NCBI RefSeq assembly: GCF_000633935.1
Contig: NZ_KK214997.1
Span: forward strand, 322,951-386,950
Length of the DNA: 64,000 nucleotides
Direction of reading: 5' to 3'
Source of the DNA: Ectothiorhodospira haloalkaliphila ATCC 51935
GTDB lineage: Bacteria; Pseudomonadota; Gammaproteobacteria; Ectothiorhodospirales; Ectothiorhodospiraceae
Shown one piece after another: positions 9,258-18,833 of this stretch. Within the stretch, counting starts at the first letter, position 1, and each line of letters begins with the position of its first letter. The notes under the pieces were generated by a model. The model was not told the DNA's origin and ran no database searches. It worked only from the letters and a program-made list of their open reading frames with translations. A program made the translations under genes and the position numbers.

Positions 9258-10091
9258 ATGACCCCATTCAAGTCTCTCCCGCTGCTGGCCGCCGTGATCC
9301 TCGCTCTGGGCGCCTGTTCATCGGAACCGTCGCCCGACCAGCGCGCTGACCACAGTGACGCCATGGCCGTGGTCAATGACATCCCCATCACGGATCGGGA
9401 CCTCACTGATTTTCTGCAGCTCCGGCAGATGTCCGGGCACCATCACGGAGAATTGCAATCGCCGGAGTCGGCCCTGGATGAGATGGTGAACATGGAGCTG
9501 CTGCGCCAGGAGGCTCTTGAAAAGGGTCTGCATGAGGATCCGGAAATCCTTCGCCAACTGGAGCGCACCCGCACCAATCTGTTGGTAAACACGCTGGTGG
9601 AGCGCTACCTGGAGGAACAGGATTTCTCCGAGGCAGAACTGCGGGCCGAGTATGACCGACAGATCGCCGCTCTGGACGCCCGCGAATTTCGGGCCCGGCA
9701 CATCCTGGTGGACACCGAAGAGGAGGCCCGGGTGCTGATCGAGGCCCTGGATCAGGGGGATTCGTTCCCGGATCTGGCCCGGGAATATTCCCAGGACACC
9801 TCCGCCGAGTCCGGTGGCGACCTGGGCTGGTTCCGGCTGGACATGATGGTACCGGCGTTCTCCGAGGCACTGGCCTCGCTGGAGGCCGGTGAATACTCCG
9901 ATTCTCCGGTGGAGTCCCAGTTCGGCTGGCATGTGATCCTGCATGAGGAAAACCGCGAACTGACCCTGCCCACCTTCGAGGCATCCCGGGGTCGCCTGGA
10001 ACAGATCCTGGCCACCGAGGCGCTGCAGGGTTACGTGGACGAACTGCGCGAGCGGGCGACCATCGAGATTCACGAAGATCGGTTGCGGTAA
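9258..10091 (+). CDS. Parvulin-type peptidyl-prolyl isomerase, predicted lipoprotein
   Basis: A 277-residue periplasmic foldase. The N-terminus is a lipoprotein signal (LLAAVILALGAC, lipobox with Cys near residue 20). A helical SurA/PpiC N-domain follows (ALDEMVNMELLRQEALEKGL), then one parvulin domain at about residues 145-240 with FRARHILVDTEEEARVL, SGGDLGWFRLDMMVPAF and SQFGWHVIL. It resembles PrsA/EpsD-type peptidyl-prolyl isomerases that assist outer-membrane or secreted protein folding. It is 35 bases downstream of yciI, likely in the same operon. Confidence 0.9.
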   Translation: MTPFKSLPLLAAVILALGACSSEPSPDQRADHSDAMAVVNDIPITDRDLTDFLQLRQMSGHHHGELQSPESALDEMVNMELLRQEALEKGLHEDPEILRQLERTRTNLLVNTLVERYLEEQDFSEAELRAEYDRQIAALDAREFRARHILVDTEEEARVLIEALDQGDSFPDLAREYSQDTSAESGGDLGWFRLDMMVPAFSEALASLEAGEYSDSPVESQFGWHVILHEENRELTLPTFEASRGRLEQILATEALQGYVDELRERATIEIHEDRLR

Positions 10092-10107
10092 GCCAGGTTG
10101 GTGTTTC

Positions 10108-10128
10108 TGGAGCCCCCTGCGGGCTCCA
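10108..10128. terminator. Possible bidirectional stem-loop between convergent genes
   Basis: TGGAGCCC and GGGCTCCA form an 8-bp stem around a five-base loop in the 52-base gap between the convergent isomerase and manB genes. No T-run follows on either strand, so calling it a terminator is tentative. Confidence 0.35.
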
Positions 10129-10143
10129 GCTTGCCCCGGGCAG

Positions 10144-11499
10144 TCAGGTAATCAAACCACCCAGCTCCCGCGTCTTCTCCCGCATCAACCCGGCATCCCC
10201 CCGGGCTTCCACGTTGAGGCGAATCACCGGTTCGGTATTGGAGGCCCTCAGGTTGAAGCGCCACTCGGCAAATTCCATGCTGAGCCCATCGGTGTCGTCC
10301 AGTTGCGGTCCCTGGGGAAGATAGAACTGCGTCACCCGCTCCAGGGTGCCGGGCACATCCTCCACCCGATAATTGATCTCGCCGCTACAGGGGTAGGCAC
10401 GGATACGCTCCTCCACCAGGGCAGACAGCGGCTTGCCCGTGAGACTCATGCGCTCGGCGGTCAGGAGCCAGGGGATCATGCCGCTGTCGCAATAGCTGAA
10501 ATCACGAAAGTAATGGTGAGCTGACATCTCGCCCCCGTAGAGGGCGTCTTCCCGGCGCATGCGCTCCTTGATGAAGGCGTGGCCCGTCTTGCTCATCACC
10601 GGCACACCCCCGGCGGCCTGCACCATTTGCTGCGTGTTCCAGGTGAGCCGTGGATCATGAACGATGCGTGAGCCCGGCTGTTTCTCCAGCATCTGTGCCG
10701 CCAGCAGGCCCACCATGTAATAGCCTTCCACGCACTCGCCACGTTCATCGAAGACGAAGCAGCGATCGAAATCCCCATCCCAGGCAATCCCCAGATCGGC
10801 ACCATGGGCCACCACCGCCTCGCCGGTGACGGCGCGGTTTTCCGGCAGCAGGGGGTTGGGAATGCCATTGGGAAAACGGCCATCGGGCGCATGGTGGATG
10901 CGGGTCACACGAAACGGCAGCCGCGCCGCCAGGGCATCAAAGGTCGGGCCAGCGGCACCATTGCCGGCATTCACCAGCAGGTGTAACGGACGCAGGGTCG
11001 ACAACTCGACAAAACCGAGGACCCGTTCCACATAGCCTTGCATCACATCCAGGCTGCGGTCCTCACCGTGCACGTCAGCCACCGGCCCGGGATCTCCTTC
11101 CCGAACCCGCCGCTCGATCTCCTTGAGCCCGGTATCCCCACTGATGGGGATGGCCTGTTCGCGCACCAGCTTCATGCCGTTGTAGTCCATGGGGTTGTGG
11201 CTGGCCGTCACCATGATGCCGCCGCCCATGCCACCCAGTGAGGCAGCGTGGTAGACCGTCTCGGTGCCGCACAGACCCAGGGAGCAGGTATTCACACCGG
11301 CATCGTTCAGGCCCTGGATCACGGCCTGGGCCAGTTCCGGGCTGCTGAGTCGGATATCCTGACCCACCGCCACCGCGCCCCTGGGGGCGATCACCCCGGC
11401 GTAGGCTCGTCCGATACGGTAGGCCAGATCGGGGTTGAGTTCATTGGGGATGCGCCCACGGATATCGTAGGCCTTGAAACAGGGCAGCGGCGCGGACAT
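10144..11499 (-). CDS. manB: Phosphomannomutase/phosphoglucomutase (ManB/CpsG type)
   Basis: A 451-residue alpha-D-phosphohexomutase. The start FKAYDIRGRIPNELN, the phosphoserine loop VTASHNPMDYNGMK, the metal-binding DGDFDRCF and the sugar-binding GEMSAHHYF plus the phosphate-binding RASNTEP are all intact. It interconverts mannose-6-P and mannose-1-P (and probably glucose phosphates), supplying GDP-mannose or other sugars for surface polysaccharide. It is the last gene of a leftward set with the epimerase and UDP-sugar dehydrogenase, which supports a role in capsule, O-antigen or exopolysaccharide precursor synthesis. Confidence 0.93.
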   Translation of the reverse strand: MSAPLPCFKAYDIRGRIPNELNPDLAYRIGRAYAGVIAPRGAVAVGQDIRLSSPELAQAVIQGLNDAGVNTCSLGLCGTETVYHAASLGGMGGGIMVTASHNPMDYNGMKLVREQAIPISGDTGLKEIERRVREGDPGPVADVHGEDRSLDVMQGYVERVLGFVELSTLRPLHLLVNAGNGAAGPTFDALAARLPFRVTRIHHAPDGRFPNGIPNPLLPENRAVTGEAVVAHGADLGIAWDGDFDRCFVFDERGECVEGYYMVGLLAAQMLEKQPGSRIVHDPRLTWNTQQMVQAAGGVPVMSKTGHAFIKERMRREDALYGGEMSAHHYFRDFSYCDSGMIPWLLTAERMSLTGKPLSALVEERIRAYPCSGEINYRVEDVPGTLERVTQFYLPQGPQLDDTDGLSMEFAEWRFNLRASNTEPVIRLNVEARGDAGLMREKTRELGGLIT

Positions 11500-11532
11500 G
11501 GGAAACCTGTCGTCTTGAGTGGGCTTGAATGT

Positions 11533-12540
11533 TCAGACCTGGTAGAAATCCCGGTACCAGCGCACGAAGTTCTCCACTCCCTGCTCCACCGGGGTGGCGG
11601 GCCGATAGCCCACGTCGGCCACCAGGTCCTGCACATCCGCGTAGGTATCCGGCACATCGCCAGGCTGCAGTGGCAGCAGGTTCTTCTCGGCTTTGCGTCC
11701 CAGGCAATCCTCAAGCACCTGGATGTAGTGAAGCAGTTCCACCGGTTGATTGTTGCCGATGTTGTACAGGCGATACGGGGCGAAACTGCTGGCTGAATCC
11801 GGGTTGTCGCCGGACCATTCGGGATTGGGCTCTGCCACCTTGTCCAGGGTGCGGATCACGCCTTCCACGATGTCGTCGATGTAGGTGAAATCGCGGCGAT
11901 GCTGGCCGTAGTTGAAGACGTCGATGGGTTTGCCTTCGAGAATATTGCGGGTGAACATGAACAGGGCCATGTCCGGTCGCCCCCAGGGGCCATACACCGT
12001 AAAGAAGCGCAGGCCGGCCGTGGGCAGGCCGTAAAGGGAACTGTAGGTGTGGGCCATGAGCTCGTTGGCCTTCTTGCTGGCCGCATACAGGCTCATGGGA
12101 TGGTCCACGTTATCGTGCACCGTGAAAGGCATGGTGGTGTTGGCCCCATACACGGAACTGGAGGAGGCATACACCAGATGCTCCACCCCGTGGTGCCGAC
12201 ACCCCTCCAGGATGTTGATGAACCCGACCAGGTTGGTTTCCACATAGGCGTGGGGGTTCTCCAGGGAGTAGCGCACCCCCGCCTGAGCTGCCAGGTTGAC
12301 CACCCGCTGTGGCTTGTGACGGGCGAAGGTCTCTTCCATCACGGCCCGGTCGGCGATATCGGCACGCACCTCGGTGAATCCGGCATGGTCCTTGATGCGA
12401 TCCAGCCGGGCCAGCTTGAGGTTCACGTCGTAGTAATCGTTGAGGTTATCGACGCCGATCACCTCATCTCCCCGATCCAGCAACCGCATGGCCAGGGCCG
12501 AACCGATGAATCCGGCGGTGCCGGTCACAAGAACCTTCAT
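11533..12540 (-). CDS. NAD-dependent UDP-sugar 4-epimerase (UDP-glucuronate epimerase type)
   Basis: A 335-residue short-chain dehydrogenase/reductase of the extended type. The NAD-binding motif [11 protein letters not shown] is near residue 7, [13 protein letters not shown] follows, and the catalytic Ser/Tyr/Lys set appears as ASSSSVYG and [12 protein letters not shown]. The NDYYDVxLK segment and the insertion around [15 protein letters not shown] are typical of UDP-glucuronate 4-epimerases, which make UDP-galacturonate for surface polysaccharides. Substrate choice is inferred from family resemblance. It sits 34 bases upstream of manB and 60 bases downstream of the UDP-sugar dehydrogenase. 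Confidence 0.88.
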   Translation of the reverse strand: MKVLVTGTAGFIGSALAMRLLDRGDEVIGVDNLNDYYDVNLKLARLDRIKDHAGFTEVRADIADRAVMEETFARHKPQRVVNLAAQAGVRYSLENPHAYVETNLVGFINILEGCRHHGVEHLVYASSSSVYGANTTMPFTVHDNVDHPMSLYAASKKANELMAHTYSSLYGLPTAGLRFFTVYGPWGRPDMALFMFTRNILEGKPIDVFNYGQHRRDFTYIDDIVEGVIRTLDKVAEPNPEWSGDNPDSASSFAPYRLYNIGNNQPVELLHYIQVLEDCLGRKAEKNLLPLQPGDVPDTYADVQDLVADVGYRPATPVEQGVENFVRWYRDFYQV

Positions 12541-12600
12541 ATCATGTTGCCTTGGTTGTCAATTTGGGCCGTGCCGTCGCAAACCATCGCCAGCCGTGGC

Positions 12601-13881
12601 TTACAGGCTCCAGTAGCGAGTGATTTGCGGGATGTCGTCGGGATGCAGGGCTGATTTCACGTCCAGCAACACGCCGCCCTCGCTCAGGCGCGTGCAGAGG
12701 GCACCGGCGCCGTCTTCCAGGTAGGCCCGATGGGGCACGGCCAGGATGAGACCATCCAGTTCCGTGAAGGCATCCAGGTCGACCAGTTCCAGGTCGTATT
12801 CATGGCGGGCCTCTTCCGGGTCGGCCAGGGGGTCGTGCACCAGGGGTTCGATACCGAACTGACGCAGTTCGCGGATGATGTCCGGCACCCGTGAATTGCG
12901 CAGGTCCGGCACGTTTTCCTTGAAGGTGAGCCCGAGCACGCCCACACGACCGCGCTTCACCGGGTGATCCTGCTCGATGAGCAGCTTGACGAGGCGCTGG
13001 GCAATGTAGGCGCCCATGCCATCGTTGATGCGCCTCCCGGCCAGGATCACCTGGGGGTAGTAACCCACAGCCTTGGCCTTGGCGGTGAGGTAGTAGGGGT
13101 CCACACCGATGCAGTGCCCGCCCACCAGACCAGGGCTGAAGGGCAGGAAGTTCCATTTGGTGCCCGCTGCCTCCAGCACGTCCTTGGTGCGGATGTCCAG
13201 ACGATCGAAGATCAATGCCAGTTCATTCATCAGGGCAATGTTCAGGTCTCGCTGGGTGTTCTCGATCACCTTGGCAGCCTCCGCCACCTTGATGGTGGGG
13301 GCATTGTGCACACCGGCCTCGATAATGCGGCCATAAGCCTCGGCCACCCGATCCAGCGTTTCCGCGTCCTCGCCGGAGACCACCTTCACGATGCGGGTCA
13401 GGGTATGTTCCTTGTCGCCCGGATTGATGCGTTCCGGGGAGTAACCCAGCTTGAAGTCCTGGCCCTGACGCAGACCGGACACCCGGGCCAGAATGGGGCC
13501 ACAGATCTCTTCGGTCACGCCTGGATACACGGTGGATTCAAACACCACCACGGCACCGGGGGTGAGCATCTGCCCCACGGTCTCACAGGCCTTCATCACC
13601 GGAGTGAGGTCCGGCTGACGGTTTTCGTCGATGGGGGTGGGCACGGTCACCACAAAGAAGGTGCAGCCCTTGAGGTCGGCCGGGTCCCGCGTGTAGAGCA
13701 GATCGTGCTCCGCCAATTCCTCGGGAGTGACCTCGGCGGTATAGTCATGCCCTTCCTTGAGGGTTTTGATACGCCGTTCGCTGATGTCAAAACCGATGGT
13801 GCCGGGATAGTGGCGGGCGAAGCCCAGGGCCACGGGCAACCCCACATAACCCAGTCCAATGACACCGATCTTTTCGCTCAT
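12601..13881 (-). CDS. Nucleotide-sugar 6-dehydrogenase (WbpO/TviB-like)
   Basis: About 426 residues from the ATG at 13881 (MSEKIGVIGLGYVGLP); an upstream extension to 13974 lacks homology. It has the Rossmann NAD motif GLGYVGLP, the substrate segment FESTVYPGVTEE, and the catalytic Cys in GLVGGHCIGVDPYYL. It oxidises the C6 alcohol of a UDP-sugar to the acid in two NAD-dependent steps. The GGHCIGVDPYYLTAKAK segment is closer to UDP-N-acetylhexosamine dehydrogenases (WbpO/TviB, Vi antigen type) than to plain UDP-glucose dehydrogenase. The neighbouring epimerase and mutase support surface polysaccharide precursor synthesis. Confidence 0.9.
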   Translation of the reverse strand: MSEKIGVIGLGYVGLPVALGFARHYPGTIGFDISERRIKTLKEGHDYTAEVTPEELAEHDLLYTRDPADLKGCTFFVVTVPTPIDENRQPDLTPVMKACETVGQMLTPGAVVVFESTVYPGVTEEICGPILARVSGLRQGQDFKLGYSPERINPGDKEHTLTRIVKVVSGEDAETLDRVAEAYGRIIEAGVHNAPTIKVAEAAKVIENTQRDLNIALMNELALIFDRLDIRTKDVLEAAGTKWNFLPFSPGLVGGHCIGVDPYYLTAKAKAVGYYPQVILAGRRINDGMGAYIAQRLVKLLIEQDHPVKRGRVGVLGLTFKENVPDLRNSRVPDIIRELRQFGIEPLVHDPLADPEEARHEYDLELVDLDAFTELDGLILAVPHRAYLEDGAGALCTRLSEGGVLLDVKSALHPDDIPQITRYWSL

Positions 13882-14064
13882 GGGAGCATCCTTCCAGGCC
13901 GTTTCCTCGAAGCCGGAAAGATACCGCAAATGCCGCGATCGCGCGACCTTGCAGGGCCAGTCGGCAGCCCGCACTTTCGGGCTCCCGGGATCTTGGCTAT
14001 CCTATACGACCCTTGAGTCGGCCCCTGCCACAGCAGGCATACCCTCATCGTCCCGGCCCAACAT

Positions 14065-14141
14065 GCCCCGGTAGCTCAGCTGGATAGAGCGTCCCCCTCC
14101 TAAGGGGAAGGTCGCAGGTTCGAACCCTGCCCGGGGCGCCA
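14065..14141 (+). tRNA. tRNA-Arg (anticodon CCU)
   Basis: A complete 77-nt cloverleaf with encoded CCA. The acceptor stem pairs GCCCCGG with CCGGGGC, the D arm contains GCTCAGCTGGATAGAGC, the anticodon stem TCCCC/GGGGA encloses loop CTCCTAA (anticodon CCT), and the T arm is GCAGGTTCGAACCCTGC. It reads the arginine codon AGG. It is divergent from the UDP-sugar dehydrogenase. Confidence 0.97.
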
Positions 14142-14181
14142 TTCTTTCAAGCATCCACCTTGCCCCACCATGGAGGTTTCA

Positions 14182-14718
14182 ATGTCGAACCATAGCCCGC
14201 AGTCACGCACCCCTGGAATACGCCACCTCACCCTGTTTTCCGGCCTGGCCGCCATGGCCCTGCTGATGCTGCCGTGGAGCGCGGGCGCCAACGAGCCCAC
14301 CCGTACCATGCATCAGGACTGGCAGAGCGTATGCCTGGAGGTTGAAGGTACCGAACGTTGCCAGATTCAGCAGACCCTGGAGATGGATGGTGCCCAAGGT
14401 CGCGGACCCGCCATGCAGGTGAACATCCGCGACATGCGCGATGGCACCCGCATCATCGAGGTGTTGTTGCCCCTGGGGCTGGATCTGCGGGCGGGTATCG
14501 TCATGCAGGTGGACGACGGCGAGGAATACAACGCGCCGTTCCTTACCTGCTTCGAACAAGGGTGCCTGACGGCCCGCCCGCTGAACCCGGAACTGGAAGA
14601 GGCCATGCGCGCGGGAACCAACATGCGTGTGGGCTTCCGGCCCTTCAACAGTGAGCAAATCCTGGTGGCCGATGTCTCACTGATGGGGTTCACAGCCGCC
14701 AGTCGCGAGATCAAGTAA
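14182..14718 (+). CDS. IalB-family (invasion-associated locus B) periplasmic protein
   Basis: A 178-residue exported protein. The start at 14182 is set by GGAGGT ending about 5 bases upstream; an in-frame ATG at 14170 lies before that site. A signal peptide ([21 protein letters not shown]) ends in an AxA-type cleavage site near residue 40. The mature part is a complete IalB domain: W-x-V-C in [12 protein letters not shown], a second conserved Cys pair region in [15 protein letters not shown], and a final beta strand VSLMGFTAA. The function of the family outside Bartonella is not known. It lies just downstream of tRNA-Arg and upstream of gltA. Confidence 0.88.
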   Translation: MSNHSPQSRTPGIRHLTLFSGLAAMALLMLPWSAGANEPTRTMHQDWQSVCLEVEGTERCQIQQTLEMDGAQGRGPAMQVNIRDMRDGTRIIEVLLPLGLDLRAGIVMQVDDGEEYNAPFLTCFEQGCLTARPLNPELEEAMRAGTNMRVGFRPFNSEQILVADVSLMGFTAASREIK

Positions 14719-14870
14719 GACATCACCCCAGTGAAAGAAATCGTAGACGCTGGGTGCTGCATCGCAATAAAGTGTGGCATTGGGGCCGCCCAGTGGGCTG
14801 GTCGCGAAGCAAATATCAGGGGCGCGGCCCCGAGACCAATCATCCGAACAACGGACGACGAGGACAACCC

Positions 14871-16169
14871 ATGACATCCCGTACCGTCACGGTTATCGAT
14901 AACGCCACCGGCAAGCAGGTGGAACTGCCCGTGCTTGAAGGCACCCAGGGCCCGGCCACCGTGGACATCCGGCCACTGTCCAAGGAACTGGGCTACTTCA
15001 CCTACGACCCGGGCTTCATGTCCACGGCCAGCTGCCGCAGCGATATCACCTATATCGATGGCGATCAGGGCATCCTCATGTACCGGGGGTACCCCATCGA
15101 GCAACTCGCCGAACACAGCAGCTACCTGGAAACCTGCTACCTGCTGCTCTACGGTGAGCTGCCCACTGCCACCGAACTGGAAACCTTCACCCGCATCATC
15201 CAGAAGCACTCCATGCCCCATCAGGCGATCCGTCGCTTCTATGACGGCTTCCGGCACGATGCCCACCCGATGGCCATCATGGTGGGTGTGTTCGGCGCCC
15301 TGTCGGCCTTCTTCCACGACACCACCGATGTGCACAACCCGCGCCACCGGGAGATCGCCGCCCATCGGATGATCTCCAAAATGCCCACCATCGCCGCCTG
15401 GTCCTACAAATATGCCGTCGGCCAGCCCTTCCTGTATCCCGACAACGAACTGGGCTATTCGGAAAACTTCCTGCGCATGATGTTCGGGGTGCCCACGGAG
15501 CGTTACGAGCCCAACCCGGTATTTGCCAAGGCGCTGGACCTGATCCTGATCCTGCACGCCGATCATGAGCAGAACGCCTCCACCTCCACGGTACGCCTGT
15601 CCGGCAGTTCCGAGGCCAACCCCTTTGCTGCCGTCTCCGCCGGCATCGCCTCCCTCTGGGGCCCGTTGCATGGCGGCGCCAACGAGAAGGTGGTGCGGAT
15701 GCTCGAGTCCATCGTCGAAAGTGGCCAGTCGGTGGAGTACTTCGTCAATCGCGCCAAGGACAAGGACGACTCCTTCCGCCTCATGGGCTTCGGGCACCGG
15801 GTGTACAAGAACTACGACCCCCGTGCCAAGATCATCCGCAAGATGTGTCATGAACTGCTGCGGGAGATGGGCGCAGAGAACGAACCCCTGTTCGAGGTGG
15901 CCATGGAACTGGAACGCATCGCCATGGAGGACGAGTACTTCAAGGAACGCAAGCTCTACCCCAACGTAGACTTCTATTCGGGCCTGATCCTGCGTGCCAT
16001 GGGCATTCCGCTGAACATGTTCACCGCCATTTTCGCTCTGGCCCGCATGGTGGGCTGGAATGCGCATTGGTGCGAGATGATGCAGGACCCCGAATCCCGT
16101 ATCGGCCGCCCCCGTCAGTTGTACACCGGCGCCGCCACCCGGGACTACGTGCCCATTGAGAAGCGTTGA
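14871..16169 (+). CDS. gltA: Citrate synthase (hexameric, type I)
   Basis: A 432-residue citrate synthase from the ATG at 14871 ([15 protein letters not shown]). Active-site residues are in [11 protein letters not shown] (His), [15 protein letters not shown] (His) and [16 protein letters not shown] (Asp). The length and the N-terminal domain are those of gram-negative NADH-sensitive enzymes. It condenses oxaloacetate and acetyl-CoA at the entry of the TCA cycle. The 152-base upstream gap should hold its promoter; no distinct operator was recognised. Confidence 0.97.
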   Translation: MTSRTVTVIDNATGKQVELPVLEGTQGPATVDIRPLSKELGYFTYDPGFMSTASCRSDITYIDGDQGILMYRGYPIEQLAEHSSYLETCYLLLYGELPTATELETFTRIIQKHSMPHQAIRRFYDGFRHDAHPMAIMVGVFGALSAFFHDTTDVHNPRHREIAAHRMISKMPTIAAWSYKYAVGQPFLYPDNELGYSENFLRMMFGVPTERYEPNPVFAKALDLILILHADHEQNASTSTVRLSGSSEANPFAAVSAGIASLWGPLHGGANEKVVRMLESIVESGQSVEYFVNRAKDKDDSFRLMGFGHRVYKNYDPRAKIIRKMCHELLREMGAENEPLFEVAMELERIAMEDEYFKERKLYPNVDFYSGLILRAMGIPLNMFTAIFALARMVGWNAHWCEMMQDPESRIGRPRQLYTGAATRDYVPIEKR

Positions 16170-16217
16170 GCGCACCTCTATATTAGGAGACCCTAAATCA
16201 ACGGAGAGGGAAGCACC

Positions 16218-16418
16218 ATGACGATTGATCGCGCAGTACTGGCATTTGCCGGTGGCATGATTCTGCTCAGCCTGCTGCTGTCGCTGCTCAGCCCCCTGTG
16301 GCTGTGGCTCACGGCATTTGTGGGCCTCAACCTGCTGCAATCGGCCTTCACCGGGTTCTGCCCGCTGGCCATCGTGCTCAAGAAATTCGGCATGAAACCG
16401 GGCGAAGCCTTCAGCTGA
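16218..16418 (+). CDS. DUF2892-family small inner membrane protein
   Basis: A 66-residue protein made of two hydrophobic segments ([20 protein letters not shown] and [14 protein letters not shown]) followed by [15 protein letters not shown]. This is the DUF2892 pattern, also found as the membrane tail of YgaP-type rhodaneses. It is directly downstream of gltA and upstream of a sulfur-type metallo-beta-lactamase-fold hydrolase, so a link to sulfur metabolism is possible but not shown. Confidence 0.85.
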   Translation: MTIDRAVLAFAGGMILLSLLLSLLSPLWLWLTAFVGLNLLQSAFTGFCPLAIVLKKFGMKPGEAFS

Positions 16419-16511
16419 ATTCGACCCGGCTCATGCCATGCCCGTGGTTAGCGGGTGGCGACCCCAGGGCCTGAGCCCACCTCTTGATCATTGGGGGTGA
16501 ACTGACTACCG

Positions 16512-16535
16512 CCCCTTCCCGTTTTCGGGGAGGGG
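16512..16535. repeat. GC-rich hairpin repeat (CCCCT-CGGGG family), copy 1
   Basis: CCCCTTCCCG, loop TTTT and CGGGGAGGGG form an imperfect 10-bp hairpin in the 158-base gap before the hydrolase gene. It belongs to the same loose family as the hairpins at 20572, 27687, 27981 and 28100, all intergenic. Confidence 0.6.
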
Positions 16536-16576
16536 GGTGGTCCTGGACCCGTGCCCTTGCCTTCTGGAGGACCTTC

Positions 16577-17296
16577 ATGACCGCATCCCCCACCCACGTC
16601 GTCCATACCCTGCAACTGGGCCCCATGGACAATTTCATTTACCTGCTGGAAGACAAGGCCTCCCGTCAGGCCGCCATTGTGGATCCGGCCTGGGAAGTGG
16701 ATGAAGCCCTGGAAAGGGCCCGCTCACTGGGGCTTGATATCACCCACATCCTGCTCACACACACCCATCAGGACCACATCAACGGTCTGGACGAGGTGCG
16801 TGCGCAGACCGGGGCCGAAGTACACCTGCTCCAGGCCGAGGCCGATTATTGGGGCCAGGCTCCGACGGATGCCGTGCTGCATAACGATGGTGACGAAATC
16901 CGTCTGGGCGATACCTTGATCCGCGTGCTACACACACCGGGACACACCCCGGGCGGCACCTGTTACCACCTGGGTGATGATCTGATCACCGGAGACACCC
17001 TGTTCGTGTACGGTTGCGGCCGATGCGACCTGAAGCAGGGAGACCCCAAGGCGATGCTCCGTTCCCTGAAGCGATTGCGGGACGAGCTTCCGGGTCGAAC
17101 GGTCATCCATCCCGGACATGACTATGGCGTGCAGCCCACCTCCACCCTGGCGGAACAGGCTCAGGGAAACCCCTTCATGCATTTCGAGGACGAGGCGGCC
17201 TTCGTGCATTACCGCATGGAAGAACATGATCGGGTACGCAGTGGCCCTTATGGGCCGGAGAAGGCGCCGGTGGGAGCCCAGGGCAGTCAAAGCTGA
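16577..17296 (+). CDS. Metallo-beta-lactamase-fold hydrolase (glyoxalase II/persulfide dioxygenase-like)
   Basis: About 239 residues from the ATG at 16577; the open frame extends to 16484 without homology. The metal-binding motif is THTHQDHINGLDE (HxHxDH), with further ligands in HTPGHTPGG, TGDTLFVYGCGRCD and HPGHDYG. These are the glyoxalase II-type metal ligands, and GRCD is common in sulfur-handling members such as ETHE1-like persulfide dioxygenases. Substrate cannot be decided from sequence alone. The gene is preceded by a hairpin repeat and followed by two REP-like elements. Confidence 0.88.
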   Translation: MTASPTHVVHTLQLGPMDNFIYLLEDKASRQAAIVDPAWEVDEALERARSLGLDITHILLTHTHQDHINGLDEVRAQTGAEVHLLQAEADYWGQAPTDAVLHNDGDEIRLGDTLIRVLHTPGHTPGGTCYHLGDDLITGDTLFVYGCGRCDLKQGDPKAMLRSLKRLRDELPGRTVIHPGHDYGVQPTSTLAEQAQGNPFMHFEDEAAFVHYRMEEHDRVRSGPYGPEKAPVGAQGSQS

Positions 17297-17330
17297 TGCT
17301 TCCAAAGGGCAAGGAGCGCCCTGCCCTTGC

Positions 17331-17416
17331 GTGGGGGCCGACCTGCCGGCGATTTGCCGCGGCAAGGACGTGGGTGCTTGCCTGCAGCCCTCTTCGCGGC
17401 CGAGGGCCGCTCCCAC
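17331..17416. repeat. Inverted pair of REP-like palindromes
   Basis: GTGGGGGCCGACCTGCCGGC (from 17331) and, on the opposite strand, GTGGGAGCGGCCCTCGGCCG (17395-17416) form a head-to-head REP pair in the 143-base gap between the hydrolase and nifM. A third copy, GTGGGAGCGGCCCTGGCCGC, is at 38763. The GTGGGAGCGGC start is typical of repetitive extragenic palindromes in pseudomonads and relatives. Confidence 0.65.
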
Positions 17417-17439
17417 GGTTGCATGGAAGCATGGGGGTT

Positions 17440-18288
17440 TCAGGGTTCAAGGCCCTTGAGCCACTCCCGCTGGCAGACGCTGCGGCGACGCTTTTCCAGC
17501 TTCTCGCGAATACGCCCTTCCACCTCGGTCAGGGGTATGGTGTGTGCCGCGTGGATACCCTCGCACAGCAGGACGTGAAACCCCATTTCTGTCTCGACGA
17601 TCGGGCTCACCTGCCCCGCCTTCATGCCAAAGAGCGCCTCATCCAGGGGAGCGAACAGGGTCCCTCTGGGTACCTTGCCCACCAGGCCGCCCTTCATGGC
17701 ACTGGGACACTCCGAGTGACGGCTGGCCTGGGCGGCAAACTGCTCCACATCCCCGGTCAGGTCGTCGGCCAGGGCCTGCAGTCGCTGTCTCGCCTGATCG
17801 CGGGTATTTTCAGGATAGTCCGGATTGATGGTGATCAGGATCTGGCGCACGGTGCGTGATTCGGGCACCTGGAACCGCTCCAGGTGCAGGTAGTAGAAGA
17901 GCTTCACATCCAGATCGCTCACCTGGGCCGAGCGATTGGCCACGCGATCCAGCACGGCTTCCAGGCGCAGCTCCCGATGCAGCGCCTCGCGGAAGCTGGC
18001 CAGGTCGAACCCATGAGCTTCCAACTCTGCCGCAAAGCCGGCCTCGTCCGGGTAGCGACCACGAATCTCTGCCAGGGCATGGTCCAGCGTCTCCCGCGGC
18101 ACATGCACATCCGGCGCCTGGTCCGATGCCAGTGCCCGAGCACCGATCTCATAGGCCCGGGCCGAGCGGGCACGCACAGTCCGTCGCTCTGCCTCATCCA
18201 GTTTACCCAGTGGCTTCTCGAAGCTGTCCAGCGCCGTGCGCAGTTCAATGTAGGCCAGCTCCGGGCGATGTTCCAGTGTGGGCGTCAT
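17440..18288 (-). CDS. nifM: NifM, parvulin-type peptidyl-prolyl isomerase for NifH maturation
   Basis: A 282-residue protein with an all-helical N-terminal half and a C-terminal parvulin domain at about residues 145-250 (RTVRQILITINPDYPENTR, SECPSAMKGGLVGKVPRG, VETEMGFHVLLCEG). Unlike periplasmic parvulins it has no signal peptide, fitting the cytosolic NifM that assists folding of the nitrogenase Fe protein. It is the last gene of nifVWZM, 32 bases after nifZ. Confidence 0.9.
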   Translation of the reverse strand: MTPTLEHRPELAYIELRTALDSFEKPLGKLDEAERRTVRARSARAYEIGARALASDQAPDVHVPRETLDHALAEIRGRYPDEAGFAAELEAHGFDLASFREALHRELRLEAVLDRVANRSAQVSDLDVKLFYYLHLERFQVPESRTVRQILITINPDYPENTRDQARQRLQALADDLTGDVEQFAAQASRHSECPSAMKGGLVGKVPRGTLFAPLDEALFGMKAGQVSPIVETEMGFHVLLCEGIHAAHTIPLTEVEGRIREKLEKRRRSVCQREWLKGLEP

Positions 18289-18320
18289 ACGGCCTCCCGC
18301 TCAAAATGCTTGATGTGGAT

Positions 18321-18776
18321 TCACGGTGTCATGTCTTCCCCCGGAGGGTCTCCAAGGGCCGATTCGGGGACCTGCAGGACACGCCCCTCAAAATTCACGT
18401 GGTACTCCACCCCATCGGGCAGGTCCCGCAGTACCTTGCAGACCTCGCCCACCACACCGGCCTCCACCACCGGCTGCCCCTTGATGCCAAGCGGCACCCG
18501 GGGCGTCACCTTGTCGCGGAACTCGTAGCGGGTGGGCACCCAATGGGCATCGGCATCCAGCAACTCCTCCTGGCGGCAGCCAACGATGCGGCCATGCTCC
18601 ATGAAGTTGACGGTGTAGATGACCTGATCCTGAAGGAATCTGCCCATATCGATCACCACGCCGATACTGCCCCTGGGCACCAGCAGACTTCCCCGATCCA
18701 TGCCCGGATAGCTGCCATCGTTGCGGACCGGGCGCACCACGCGCACCCGTTCACCATATTCGTACATGGGCTTCAT
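18321..18776 (-). CDS. nifZ: NifZ, P-cluster maturation protein
   Basis: A 151-residue protein with two similar beta-barrel segments: YEYGERVRVVRPVRNDG and VPRGSIGVVIDMGRFLQDQVIYTVNF, then a second VVGEVCKVLRDLPDGVEYHVNFEGRVLQVPE. This matches NifZ, which acts in formation of the second P-cluster of NifDK. It lies between nifW and nifM, with a gap of 57 bases to nifW. Confidence 0.92.
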   Translation of the reverse strand: MKPMYEYGERVRVVRPVRNDGSYPGMDRGSLLVPRGSIGVVIDMGRFLQDQVIYTVNFMEHGRIVGCRQEELLDADAHWVPTRYEFRDKVTPRVPLGIKGQPVVEAGVVGEVCKVLRDLPDGVEYHVNFEGRVLQVPESALGDPPGEDMTP

Positions 18777-18833
18777 GTGCTGTTCCTTATCCTTGCCATG
18801 CCTTGAGTCTCGGGCGGGTGCCCGTGGATGGGT

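Noticed and set aside
14367..16340. 657-codon minus-strand frame opposite gltA
   Set aside because: Shadow of the citrate synthase gene.
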